In this document: one piece after another, positions 10,882 through 22,431 of the stretch | Numbering within the stretch: the first letter of the stretch is position 1 | Layout of the letters: each line of letters starts with the position of its first letter | Source of the DNA: Aquanectria penicillioides | Lineage: Eukaryota > Ascomycota > Sordariomycetes > Hypocreales > Nectriaceae | Length of the DNA: 64,000 bases | Reading direction: 5' to 3' | Assembly (NCBI GenBank): GCA_003415625.1 | Contig: PYIU01000001.1 | Span: 2,480,001 to 2,544,000, forward strand | Made by a program: the position numbers and the translations under genes | The notes under the pieces: generated by a model | The model's input: only the letters and a program-made list of their open reading frames with translations | What the model was told of the DNA's origin: nothing | Databases searched by the model: none

Positions 10882-12402
10882 GTCGGGCGGCCGGGGTGGA
10901 GACAGTAAGGTCGGACGCAGCTCTGACGCTTGTTGCACGCCTCACCCGCGCCGATGCCATGCGCGCTCAAGTGACTGACTGATTGCGGGCGGGTATGGGC
11001 ATGGGCGATTTCTATTACCTACTCTTCTTCATTTCAATGGACATGTCCGCGTCCGGGCGGCGGGCCGGCGGCGTCCCATGGCGATGGGGCATCAGCATTG
11101 GGCCTAGGTCTAGCCTGGTGCGACACACGCAGAGCTCCATTCGCGGCACAAGGAGCTGAATGAGCCGCACGTTTCGATGGAGTCTGTCGAGGAAGAAGCA
11201 TGGTGATTTCCCCAACATCCATATCCACATCCATCATCCATCATCCATCCCCACACTGGTTCTGTCTCCGAAAAGCCCAAATCCCGATGCCAGCCTTGCG
11301 ACTAGCAGTCCTGAGACCTAACACCTACCTAGACAAGAAATGCCAATGCCCATTCCCCATTCCCCAACTCTCAATGCCGAGGGCCACGACAGGATGTGGC
11401 CGAGCCCCTGTGTAATCAGCGCGCCTGCAAGCGGCCACGCATCAGGGTTCAGCAGAGGACAGAGGGGCCAATGAGCAACCGCGTTCCTGTGTGCGGTTCA
11501 CGGTTTATCTGATATGAGCCGGGGCGCTCTGAGACCGGGGACGGCACTGGACTGGACGCTTTGGCCTTGGATTTGACTTAGTTGGGGTTTTTTTTTTTGG
11601 AGACGACATGAAGCAAAAGAAAATCCCCACGGCGGCTACAGTCGGCCCTGAGAACCCCACGCCCCAGTCGCTTGCTGCGTGCCAGGGTCGCCACGTGACG
11701 CTGATAAGCTCAGTTTCTCATACCCATGAGCCATGGCGGACGACCACGGGGCCGTTTGGCGTCGGCCACTGCGGAGTGAATCAATGACTTGGGGGATTGA
11801 CGGCTTAGCGGACGCCGGAGGCAAGGCGAGCGAACGGCTCAAGGCACAACAGACGATCAGAGTGGAGGGGGAAATGGCTGGAGATAGCGCCACTCGCGCG
11901 CGTGCTGTTTTCCTTTTGCCTTTGCCTTCCTCTTTGCTTTCATGGCAGGCCAGGGCAAGGCATGGCCAGGCACGGCATGACTTTGGCTTGGCTTTGCCCT
12001 TTGCCCTTTTGCCCACTCCCCCGTCTCCATTGTCGCCGTTCGCCGTTCCCCATCCCGGCCCTTTTCGTTTGTCCGTCCGGTGGCTGTTGTTGGATTGATA
12101 GACATAGATATAAGCCAACCCTCCTCCCCTTTCACCAATGTAAACAGGGCCGATAGTAATTCTCCTACTCCATATAGCTTTCCCTTCCCCCCATTGATAC
12201 CCAGTACCCTTCTGTCCCGCTCTCGTCTTAGAGTTTGCGTTATCCTGAGATCCTCTTTCCTTATCAAGCACTCCCGCACGCGACACCACCACCACTACCA
12301 GTGAATCATCGACTCTACTGTCAACCAACTCTCTATCCTCCCTCCCTTCTGTCTCTCCCCCTCTACCCCCCTCTCACTCCCACACACATCCAACTCTTGA
12401 TA
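10882..12402. promoter_or_regulatory. Upstream region and pyrimidine-rich leader of proline dehydrogenase
   Basis: No gene is supported. Long open frames on both strands (for example minus 11636-12328) are low-complexity and overlap each other. The last 250 bp before the proline dehydrogenase ATG are C/T-rich, as is common just upstream of fungal start codons. GATA-type sites are visible: GATAAG at 11703-11708 and its complement CTTATC at 12260-12265. Since proline use is under nitrogen control in fungi (AreA/NIT2), these are plausible regulatory sites; this is inference from the motif alone. Confidence 0.4.
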
Positions 12403-14029
12403 ATGAGTTTGGCCCGTGGCCGAGGCACCTGCCGGCCCCTCCGCTGTGCATCCTCCCTGACTTACACCACCATCCTCGACGCCCGCCCTGCCTCCATTGC
12501 CGTCCTCAGACTCCGGCCATGCCTCTCCCACCAGAGCCGTCGTAGCAGCAACAGCAGTCATGAGCAACGCCGCCTCATTCACTCCTCTGAGCGCCGCACC
12601 AACACCCTCGCCGAGCACCACCACCCCATGCCCGACCCGCTCCCTCCAAAAATGGAGTCGGCTCGCGCGCCCCTCAGTGTGCTCTCGCTGACTATGGTGC
12701 TGCGCTCTCTCGCCACCACGATCGTCTCCAGCTCGCCCATCCTGCTGCCGCCCTCACTGCGCATCATGGCCCTGTTGGCCAACTCGTCCAGCCCCATCCT
12801 AAACCCGGACAAGAACCCGCTACTGCGTCTGTTCCTCAAGAAGACCTTTTACGCCCAGTTCTGCGCCGGCGAGAACGCCGCAGAGGTTCGCGAGACCATT
12901 GCCAACCTTAAGCGTATCGGCTTCACCGGCGTGCTCCTGTGCTACGCCAAGGAGGTGGTCCTGACCAAGGACCAGGCCGCTGCCCTGGGCAGCACCGGAG
13001 AGGAGAACCAGGCTGCCCTCAAGAACGAGGTTCTGCCCTGGGCCGAGGGTACCCTGGAGACTGTTCGCCTTGTCCAGCCTGGCGACTACGTGGCTCTCAA
13101 GTACGTTTGAACACACGCTTCCTTGTCTTTTGCCGATCTTTGGATTTTCTTTTCTTCTTTTTTTGCTTTTCCCTTCTTGATTCGTGAAGACTAATGCCGA
13201 GACAAACAGGTTCACTGGTGCTGGCAGCCTTGCTCTCGGCCAGCTCAAGGCCCGTCAACCCGCCACCCCCACGCTGCACAAAGCCATTGACGACATCTGC
13301 CAACTCGCCCAGGACCGCGGCGTGCGGCTGTTGTTCGACGCTGAGCAGGACATGCTCCAGGACGGCATCGACGACTGGACTCTCGAGTTCGCCCGCAAGT
13401 ACAACAAGGATACCAAAGACCCCGTCATCTACGGCACCTACCAAGCGTACAAGAAGGGCGCCCCCGAGATCTTGTCCAACCACCTCGCTCTGGCTAAGAA
13501 GGAAGGCTTCGCGCTCGGTGTCAAGCTGGTTCGCGGTGCATACCTGGGTTCCGACCCCCGTCACCTCTTCCACGACACCAAGGAGGACACCGACATGTGC
13601 TACGATGATCTCGCCGCCAGCGTCCTGACCCGACGGTGGACCAGCGCCGTCAAGGGCGAGGGCGAGTACCCTGACGCCAGCCTAATGATTGCCTCGCACA
13701 ACGCCGAGTCCGTCCGACGTGCCCGTGCCATTTGCGATGCTGGCGATGCCAAGTCTTACGTCTCGTTCGCCCAGCTCCAGGGCATGGCCGACGAGGTCAG
13801 CTGCGAGCTTGTCGAGGCCGGCCAAGCTGCCCGCGAGCTGAAGGGCGACAAGGCCCCCGTCCTGCCCGCTTACAAGTACCTCGTCTGGGGAACCACCGGC
13901 GAGTGCATGAAGTATCTGCTCCGACGTGCCCAGGAGAACAAGGACGCCGTCCAGCGAACCCGCGACAGCCGCGACGCCATGTGGGGGGAGTTGGTGCGAC
14001 GATGTAAGAGCTTGGTCGGTCTGGCATAA
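12403..14029 (+). CDS. put1: Proline dehydrogenase (proline oxidase), mitochondrial
   Basis: Two exons, 12403-13100 and 13210-14029, joined by a 109-nt intron that splits an AAG codon and restores VALKFTGAG; product 505 aa. The Arg/Ser-rich N-terminus (MSLARGRGT...) fits a mitochondrial presequence. The FAD-dependent (beta-alpha)8 barrel shows family motifs in order: LLFDAEQ, YGTYQAYKK, GVKLVRGAY, IASHNAES, FAQLQGMAD and PAYKYLVWG. The enzyme oxidises L-proline to delta-1-pyrroline-5-carboxylate, the first step of proline catabolism to glutamate. The start at 12403 follows a C/T-rich leader; the frame is open upstream but without homology-like content. It is convergent with the Cgi121 gene (stops 241 bp apart). 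No lesions seen. Confidence 0.93.
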
Positions 14030-14270
14030 AGCCATGGAAGGATATAGAAATGGAAAATGGAGGAGGAAAGGAAAAGAAGTGAAAGGAGAAAAGGGCATTG
14101 ATGATTATGATTTGCATCATGGATAGCGATTTTTGGGAGTCTGGTGTGATTTAGGATCATACAGTAGAGCAAGACGCATAGATGAAGACATGGCTTACGT
14201 TTTGTTGCTTTGAACATGATCCATGAATTTTTTTTTTTTCGTTTTTGGTTGTTGTGTATTTCGTGATTAA

Positions 14271-15007
14271 TTATACTCCACGCAACGCCATGCCGCCTAG
14301 TATCAACGTCTCCATCTCCTTCTTCTTGAGCTGGTCGTCCTTGATATCATCGAGCCATTTTAGGCCGTTGAGCTTGTAGTACTTGCGCACTTTAGGAATG
14401 TCCGTCATGGCGGCAATGTTTTCGTCGGTGAGGTCGAGGGCTTCGCCTTCGACGTTGGCCTTGAGGTGCTCCCAGATCTGGTCGGGCTGGATGGGCGGGG
14501 CGTTGCCTGAGGGGAATGTAACCTTAACGACGATGAGGTTTTTTGTGGAGGGTTGGATGCCGAAACGGCGGTAGGAATCAGCGATCTGAATTCATTGATC
14601 AGCTTACAGTTACTATGCAGAAGAGTAGGGCTAGTAGTTACGTTGCTGGACAAGTTAAGGGAGACAACAGTCTCCGAGTGGACATTGGGAGTCTTCAGCA
14701 CTCCATTTACGGCTGCGAGAGTCGCCTTGAAGACGGCGGAGAGGACTTGGACTCGCGAAACAATCTATATAATCATGCATGTCAACTTGGAGCGCCTAGC
14801 TTGACAGTGTTGACAACCCCGACGCAAGGCCGGCGATGCACAGGGCGGACATACGACAGAGGCATCGATGAAGGCGTATTCGAACTCCAAATTGCGCGCT
14901 AGGAGCTGCTGGTGGAGGAAGGATGTGTTCTTTACGTCACGGAAGAGGGCGAGGTGTGCGTGGTGGGAGGAGGGGAGATGCTCGAGGGAGATGGTTTCGA
15001 GAGCCAT
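14271..15007 (-). CDS. cgi121: EKC/KEOPS complex subunit Cgi121
   Basis: Three exons: 15007-14855, 14764-14642 and 14585-14271, introns of 90 and 56 nt, both phase 0; product 196 aa. The order of conserved segments matches Cgi121/[14 protein letters not shown], then [13 protein letters not shown], then [15 protein letters not shown], then [10 protein letters not shown] and a C-terminal IKVTFP-like strand (here LIVVKVTFP). KEOPS makes the t6A modification of tRNAs and also affects telomeres and transcription in yeast; Cgi121 binds the kinase subunit Bud32 and tRNA. Length is normal for the family. It runs convergently to proline dehydrogenase. The splice junctions all restore conserved sequence, so the model is strong. 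Confidence 0.9.
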
Positions 15008-17636
15008 GGCGGGCAGGGTGTCTGGAAGCGACGGGCGCGGAGGGGCTTTGGATGGCGTCAGAGGGTCGAGAAAGAGATGTACAGTGTCTCTATAACCGGT
15101 GGAGCAAACGAGAGCGCGGCTCAGCGTCGTCAGCAGTCGGATTGGGTCTCGGGGAGGCGTTGCAAGTCGTCGCGGGTGGTCGCATAAAAAGATTCGTCAA
15201 GACTTGGTGCTGTTGTGGAGGGGTAAGATCAGGTTTGGCGGGGCAGTCATGGCAAAGAGCAAAGAAGCTTGCAAGTGGCAAGGATGGTAGCACAGGGCGC
15301 ACAGCGACACAGTGCAGGCGGCGGCGAGCCTTTAGTTAGCACTGTACTACGTATGTAATATTATAGGTACCTAGATACGTAGGTAGGTAGGACCGTCATG
15401 GGAGCACACACTAGCAACCTCTACCAGCACGAAGTTGGGCACACGCAGGACCTGGGCAGTGCGCGTTGGGTCGGTTGCACAAGGGATCGACGCTTGTCAA
15501 AAAGCCTCCCTCGGCGTACCCCTGTCCAATCCACGTCTAACAGCCTGCGCGGTCAGTTTTAGTGGGATGGACCGGATGGTGGGTGAGTGGGTTGCGGACG
15601 TGGTGGGAAAAAGAATAGCGTCCGTCCAAGCCGTCCAAGCCCTGTCCGTCCTCCTCGACGACGCTCGACACTTTCCGCGCACGGCCGTAATAACCCACGG
15701 CTGGGCTTGCACGATATAAGCCTCCGACGTTGCATTGAAGAAACAAAAACATTCCGTAAGACATGGAGCTCTCTGCAGATCATCCGATCGAGTGTCTCTC
15801 CATCAGCTCTGGCCCCGTTCCCCGTCAAAGGGGCTCTCATCTCATCAGACACCGGCCCACATCTCCAGAGTCGAGACCGACACCACCACGCCAACCCCAG
15901 GACGACCCAGAGACATGTGCTGATAAATTACGTGTTGGGTATCTGCATCTCGAATACGAAGTGCGACATCCATCCGTGATGCAACGAGAAAAAATAGAGA
16001 AAGGACTCAAAAATAACTTAGTCTGACGCTTCGATGGATGAATGAAGATCCTCGTGTGCTTTGCATTGCCATGACTTGGTCGATGCGGCAGCTTCGCATC
16101 ACGCTTTCACTAGCCATGTCCACAAGGTCCAGTAGAGTTCAAGTCCACGAATCCATGACACGGCCACTTACTGCACCACCCGCCGGCGGCTGCCCAACAA
16201 GACACTAGATTCGACGAAATTGCAAGCAGGGAGGGGCATAATTGCAGTAGGGCTGAGTGGAAGCATGCACCCGGCCATCTTGTCCACACCATTGGGTCGT
16301 TGAGAGTGGTGGTGTACCGGTAACCGTAATGTGACATCCATCGCCTGGCGATATGTGATCTGCCTGCTTGGGATGCATATGCTAGGATGCGGACAAGGTC
16401 TGCTCCCCCACCATCTTCCCCAGAACCAATGCAAGGGATGAACCTCTCGGCTGCGACGCGATTTTCAACATCTGTCCCGCGAAAAAGGTTCCCTCGCCTC
16501 CCCCTGCACCTTTTGTTGGCCGGTACAGTACCTAGGTAGTTCGTATTGTTGACTGTAGCCATCATTTCGTTGTTTGGTTCGCTTATTGCTTCAGGTCCTT
16601 GGCAGGTTTATCGCTTCGTCCAAACAGCTCCTGCATCGCCACCACGGCTCGCCAAACCTCGGGCCTTCTGACAGGTCAGATTGGGAAGCTATTGGCCACC
16701 AACTCAGCAGTCTTGTCTCGGCATCCGTTTCCCGTCCATAGAGTTCAATAACGGAGTCTCCGGCATCGTCCAACCCAGCGCCACAACATCATTTTGCCTA
16801 CAGTTTTGAAAAGCTGTGGGTGTGGCTTGGCTGCGAACTGCACGCGATCGAGATATCCGCCATCCCGCCTTGGCCTGGCTGAGATCGCTTACGCCGAAAA
16901 GGCCATTATTGCCCCATGACTGCAGGGCGCGCTGCCGTTCTCCCAGCTGGCGGGGCTGCTTCTGCCCACCTCAAACAGACTCTGACCTCGCATCAAGGAC
17001 TCGGCGTGATGGCTTCTAGAAGGCTTCGCCGTTTCCTCGGAGCTTCTCTCAGCTCACGGCCGCTGTAGTTTATCGGGCAGACAGCAGTTTAGGTGTGCTC
17101 CAGCAACGTGCAGGGCACAAGGCCAAGTCCGAAATCTCTCAACAGATACAGATGGCTCAATGAACTGACGAACAGACGACGACCGTGAGCTCGACATGGC
17201 GGCTATCTCCATCGCCAAGTCCGACTAAGAACCAAAAGAGCAAGTCTATAAAGTGCTCAGAAGACGGGAGATGAAACACATAAATCGTATCAAAGATAAC
17301 GCACAATCATCACCAACATACACATGTTTTGTGCATACGGATAAGAGGCTTCGTTTCTTTTTCCTTTCCTACTACCTGTTTCGAGGCCCTAAAAAAGAGA
17401 GCCCCCACCGTCCTATTATTTCCTTTTGCTTTTTCCCTTGCTACTCGTTTGCCGTTTCCCTGCTTGGCCGTTGCCTCGGGCGGAGATTGCGCCAAAGCAC
17501 ACACGTGTTGCTAGGTCCAGAACGTGCGGCCAGGCCTTACGCACCTCGACGTTGTTGAATTGGCGCCGCAAAACAAAGAAAGCGTCGCAGCCCAGGTGTT
17601 CGAGGCCTCCTGGACGCTCAGGTGCCACGGGAATCC

Positions 17637-17810
17637 ATCCCTTTGAGTGTTCGAAGGCTTGCGGGGCGCGACGATTTCCCAAAAGCAAAACTATACTTCA
17701 TCCTCCAGCAAGCCTAGGAGGACTCCTAAGTACCTTTGACAGGTCACGTGCATACGGAACATCCTATTGGTTTGTTCGTGCCCCATCAGCCTTCGAACAC
17801 TCAAAGGGAT
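17637..17810. repeat. Perfect 23-bp inverted repeat with 128-bp spacer
   Basis: Left arm 17637-17659 begins ATCCCTTTGAG; the right arm 17788-17810 is its exact reverse complement. The arms are not low-complexity, so the match is unlikely to be chance. It lies about 0.9 kb upstream of the Zn2Cys6 regulator ATG. It could be a footprint of a small inverted-repeat element or a structure in the leader RNA; neither can be decided here. Confidence 0.75.
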
Positions 17811-18602
17811 AGGTTCACAGCCCGAGTTGACAGGGGAGCCGACGCCCCGTCCACGCCACCAGAGGCCCCAGAACCACGGGTGATTGACTCTGTCCACTGT
17901 CGGCGGCGCCCCAAAACTGTGCGCCGGGGGCCACTAATGCACATCCCATTCCCCGCTACCGCCGTGGCCATCCCTTGTGCGCATACGGATCTTCGTGCGC
18001 ATCCGCTGGGCTCAGTGCCTCCAGTGCCGCTAGTACCTTGTCTAGTACCGTCCGCGGCCGTAACAGCGGTGCCAGCACCACCGGCAGGAGGAACAGGCCC
18101 CGTTCCAGCGCCTGCCCCAGAGCCTGCCCCAGCGCCCACTTCAGCGCCCACAACAGTGCCCCAGCGAGCACCCCAATCGCCCCCGTCACCCCCGCTAGCC
18201 CCCTGCCATCGGCGCCCGGACGGTAAGGCTACAGGGAAGGTCTCCCGGTCCTTGGACAGCCACAGCGATTCAATGATGGAGGCCATCGTCGCACACCAGC
18301 GTAGCCTCAGCTTCCCCATCGCAAACCACCTCTCGTCGTCGCAGGCTCGCATCCCGAACGAGGCCTGTTCCTGGCCGCCGTCGACATCGTCTTGCTCCTT
18401 TGCATGGGCCCCGGCGTCCCGCGTCCCGCGTCCTGCTGAAGCGCAGCCCAAGTCTGCCTTCAAGCCTGCGTCCCGTCCGTCTGGGCGGCGCCCGCGCCAG
18501 CTGCCCGCCGCCGTCTCAACCCCGGCGCACTCGCTCGCCTCGACGATTCTCACGACTCCGTCCGCCAGATCCCCCACGCATTGCTCCTCAGCGTCCTCCA
18601 AA

Positions 18603-18636
18603 TCCTCATCCTCCTCCTCCTCCTCCTCCTCCTCCC
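18603..18636 (+). repeat. CTC/TCC trinucleotide repeat in leader
   Basis: About ten CTC units lie just 5' of the regulator ATG. If translated in frame they would encode a serine run. Confidence 0.7.
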
Positions 18637-18665
18637 GGGAAATATCTCCTCGCTCAAAGCCTAAG

Positions 18666-21600
18666 ATGTCTGGACGACCGGTAAAGCGGTCGGCCGGCAG
18701 TGGTGACGAAGATGCCCCCGGACTCGCACCTGGCAACAACAAGGTCAAGCTGCCCCGGCTGGATCGCGGCCCCGACGACTTTTCGAGCGTCGTAAAGAAC
18801 CGCCTTCAGTCGTACACGCGTACCGGTCAGGCTTGCGACAGATGCAAGGTGAGAGCTGCCTCGCCCACAGACCCAATCGATGCCACCCCCCATCGGATGC
18901 TGACTGCGTGCGCCCTGCGCTGCTAGGTACGAAAGATTCGGTGTGACGCCCTGCCCGAGGGCTGCTCCCACTGCACCAACCAAAGCCTCGAGTGCTACGT
19001 GACCGATCGCGTAACTGGCCGAACCGAACGCAGAGGCTATCTGCAGGAGCTTGAGAGGGAGAAGAATGACATGATGACCCGGATCCGAGACCTCGAAAAA
19101 CTACTGGGTGATAAGGGCGTAGAGGTCAAGCCCTTTGACGGATCTCACTACCCGCAGTACCCTCCCGGCGTCACCTTTGACGGCATGGGAAATCCCGTCC
19201 AAGATGGTCAATCGAGCGACTCATGGAGTCAAGTCGGCAGCATCTGGGTCAAGGATAACAACGACGGAGGCGCCAGCGCGAGCACCAGCAGCATGGCCAA
19301 CACGAAGCCCTCCTTGGCCACCACCTACCCACGCGCTTTGCTCGAGTCCCGTCGCAGAGAGGCCCACGTAGGTATCAGAGGTGACGACAGTGCGCCCCTG
19401 AGCTCCATCAAGGGCCTCCAGTTGTCAATTCTAGGAACCACAGTCGATCTCGCCTCCTTTGAAGCCCCAGATATGGATGAACCTCCGCCAGACGCCAAGC
19501 TTTCCATGCCGCTCTACAACAAGTCGACAACGGCATTCCTCCAATCAACCATGAATATTAACCCCCCCTTGCAGGTCGATCTCCCGTCTCGAGAGGATGC
19601 ATTCACCTATGCCGAATGGTATTTCATGACCATCGCATCATTCCTGCCAATCCTCCATAAGCCGTCCTTCATACAACTGGTATGAACCCTTCCTTTCCCC
19701 TCCCCCCCCCAGCACATCAATTCGTGCTAACATTGAAGCAGTTGACAAAAGTGTACGATGAGCCTACATTTGTGCCTTCGGTGGCCGAGCTGGTCATGGT
19801 GCACATGGTTTTCGCCACCATTTATTTCCAATATGGCACACGCAACTGGCAAAAGGCGGACCAGCGCACCCATCTCAACGAGCTATCCAACAAGCACTAC
19901 CATTTCTCGCTCAGCAAATTCTTTGGCCTCACTTCCTCGCCGGACCTGGCTGCCGTCCAGGCAATGGCCATGATTTCGGCCCATACTCGAGCCTTTCCCA
20001 AGTCGGGCAGCTCGTCCATCGTCGTCAACCACGCCTTACACCGAGCACTCGAACTGAACCTGCACCGAGAGTCGCGGAAGCCTGGCGAGGCCACAAACCT
20101 GAATCATGAGATGCGAAAGCGAACATGGTGGGTGATCCTGACGGTTTACGTCGCCATCAACGGCCGACGCGGTTTGCCGATGCCCATCACCGTTGAGGAA
20201 TTTGACGTCGGGTTCCCCGAACCGATTGCCGACGAGCTTCTCAGCGACGACGGCGTAGACACGTCACGCACGGCGCCATGCATTTTCCAACCCGGAGTTC
20301 ACGCCTTCAAGATCGTGCCGATCATGATGGAAATGTATTCCAACATTTACTGCGTTCGCCGAGATCCAGTCAACTACCTCAATGTCGTCAAGGCGCTGGA
20401 AGCCCGACTCACCGAGTGGGACAACGAGCTTCCTGGGCATCTGAAACTCGGCCACCCCGATCAGACTGAACACAGCCACATGGGCGCCGTTTACATGCGA
20501 TCTTTCCTTCTTGAGATCCGCCTTTGTCTACGACATCCGTCGGTCACCATAACCAATGACAAGAAGGTTATGGCTGAGAACACTCGTATCTCCGAAGAAG
20601 TGGCGCGAGAGATGCTTCAGTGCCAATTGGACATCCAAAGATTCAAGTGCTTGGACACTACATGGTATCAATTGTCCATCCACGCGGCTTGCATCTTCAC
20701 CATGCTGGTCGCCCACTGGGAGCGGCGCTTCGAGACCACTCCCGAGGCAGTCGCCGTCTTGAGACAGGACATGAAAGGCTGGGTGGGCATCCTGGACGAG
20801 ACTGGATCTTTGCTTGGTAAGTTTTTTCAGCTCACTCCTCTCTTAAGGTTGCCATCAAGGCTAACGCAAGATTAGGTTCCGGACCGCAAATCAGCACGGA
20901 GATCAAGCAGATCATCGACCGTACCATGGCATGGATCGAGCACGACATGGGCGACAAAGATCGAAAGTCGTCTCAACCGCCTGCATTGCCGGCAAAGGTT
21001 AAACAGGAACAGCCTTCCCAGCCTCCGGCCTACCGGATCTCCGACGTCCCAGCAGCTTCGTCCGCTCCGCCGGTGCAGCCGGCACCTGCACCCTCCTCAG
21101 TGTCAGCTCCGGCCCCAGTGCCAGCCCCCGCTCCACCCCCGGCCGTGCCGAATGGGGCAACGCAAGCCGAAGTTCCAGCCAAGCAGTTCTACCAGGAACC
21201 AAACATGAACGGCCAGGCAGCGTACCCGGCTCTGGGATACGCCGAACAGCCACAGAACAGCATGACCCAAGCTTCCTACGACGCTGAAGCTGCCATGTTC
21301 TTCAACACGTCGGCTCAAGCTGCTGCTGCTGCCGCCGCCGCCACAGCGACGACAGTTCAAGGGGCGTCGGGTGGGCACTCCGACCCCCTCATCGCCTTTG
21401 CTTCGCAGTCAACGCAACACATTACCACGCAGCCGACAGGGGACATGATGTGGCAAACTCGGGGCAACACTTGGGATGACTGGACTTCTGCACTCGCCGA
21501 CAACCAAGACCGCTACAGCGCAACCACCCTGCTGACGCTCGGAGGTGGTCCACGAGACGGCACGGCCCCAACCATGCCAGAGGCTACGTCAGGTCTCGCA

Positions 21601-21672
21601 GCCAACGATCTAAGCGGCATGCAGTGTTGGCCGCTAACGCTGTATGACAATGTGACTCAAAACGGATCTTGA
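18666..21672 (+). CDS. Zn(II)2Cys6 fungal-specific transcription factor
   Basis: Four exons: 18666-18848, 18927-19679, 19742-20816 and 20876-21672 (introns 78, 62 and 59 nt), 935 aa. The first intron interrupts the zinc cluster. The spliced product has C57-X2-C60-X6-C67-X6-C74-X2-C77-X6-C84, the canonical binuclear cluster, followed by a short coiled-coil-like linker (ELEREKNDMMTRIRDLEKLL). The middle of the protein carries the fungal-specific regulatory domain, with the usual AHTRAFP, RALELNLHRES and RKRTWWVILTVY stretches. The C-terminus is low-complexity (Pro/Ala-rich, then a poly-Ala run near 21320) and Gln/Asn-containing, typical of activation regions. It should be a nuclear DNA-binding regulator; no target can be inferred. 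The start may lie further upstream, since the frame is open for another 310 codons. Confidence 0.88.
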
Positions 21673-22431
21673 TTTTCTTTTCTTTGTTATGGTTTATTTA
21701 TATGGGACGAGTGGCGGAAGCTTAAACCGCCGTGTATGCATATCAGGGGCGTTCATGGCAGGCGTCAACCCTTGGGCAACCCGGATGGGGATTTGGCGCC
21801 GACTTGGGTTGATTGGGACTCATTTCATTTCTCTTTAGTTGTTTTCCTTTGTCGAAAAGCATTTGGCCGCCGGTTTGAGCGGGATGCTTCATGAGGATAG
21901 CAGCATCTGCATGTATTTATGTTTGTAAATGAGCCCGCCGTCTGATTCGAGATGGCCGAGGGAACCACTGGGAGAGGTATCTCAGTGTGATGAACAGATG
22001 ATGTTACATATGTTACAAGCCTATAGACTAAATGGGAAAATCCACAACGGAATTAATCTTTGCATTGCTTTGGATTCATTTTTCGACTTAGCAATGAGTA
22101 ATTGTGCGCCTGAAGCTTGCAATTGAAGCTTTTTGCGAGTAATAATAACCAGTCGCGTGAGCGTCCTGGACAGTCTTACTTTACAGGTGCGAGGTCTAGC
22201 GGTAGTCTGGGCTTCGGCGGCGCAGCCGGGGTTTAGCCGACCGAGCTACCCACTCAACTTTCTCATCGTCGTCGCGTTTGGAGTTGCACCCAGCTCGATG
22301 CCAACGCCAACGCCAACGCCCACTGCAGCCCGCGACCATCCTCACAGCCGCAGAGTCTCTCCGCCTCTGAATCGCGCCCCGAACTCAGCTCCATTGCGAA
22401 TCGCGGCGACGTCCCGCGACCGACGGCAATA
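21673..22431. other. Intergenic region, no gene
   Basis: The 3' region of the Zn2Cys6 regulator and 5' region of the next gene on the same strand. A tRNA box-A-like word at about 22235-22255 (minus) has no matching T-arm. Repeated CCAACG units occur at 22300-22320. Confidence 0.5.

Larger units (their letters stand above)
15008..18665. other. 3.6 kb gene-poor region upstream of the Zn2Cys6 regulator
   Basis: This region lies between the divergent Cgi121 (minus) and Zn2Cys6 (plus) genes. Frames at 15400-16000, 16110-16565 (minus) and 17253-17812 have no motif or splice support. A 23-bp inverted repeat sits at 17637-17659/17788-17810. From about 17736 the plus strand is open in the frame of the regulator right up to its ATG, with Pro/Ala/Ser-rich content (see findings). 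Long upstream regions like this are common for fungal regulatory genes. I see no RNA gene. Confidence 0.5.

Noticed and set aside
11636..12328. 230-codon minus-strand frame upstream of proline dehydrogenase
   Set aside because: Low-complexity reading of a C/T-rich leader; overlaps several other open frames and has no motif or splice structure.
16110..16565. 151-codon minus-strand frame in the region before the Zn2Cys6 gene
   Set aside because: No domain, no plausible promoter or intron, and an overlapping frame in another register of similar length.
17801..18748. 315-codon minus-strand frame opposite the regulator's leader
   Set aside because: Overlaps exon 1 of a well-supported gene and is Gly/Ala/Glu low-complexity, the complement of a Pro/Ser-rich stretch.
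22190..22260. tRNA-like box A on the minus strand before the BuGZ-like gene
   Set aside because: No box B or T-arm at the right distance and no terminator.
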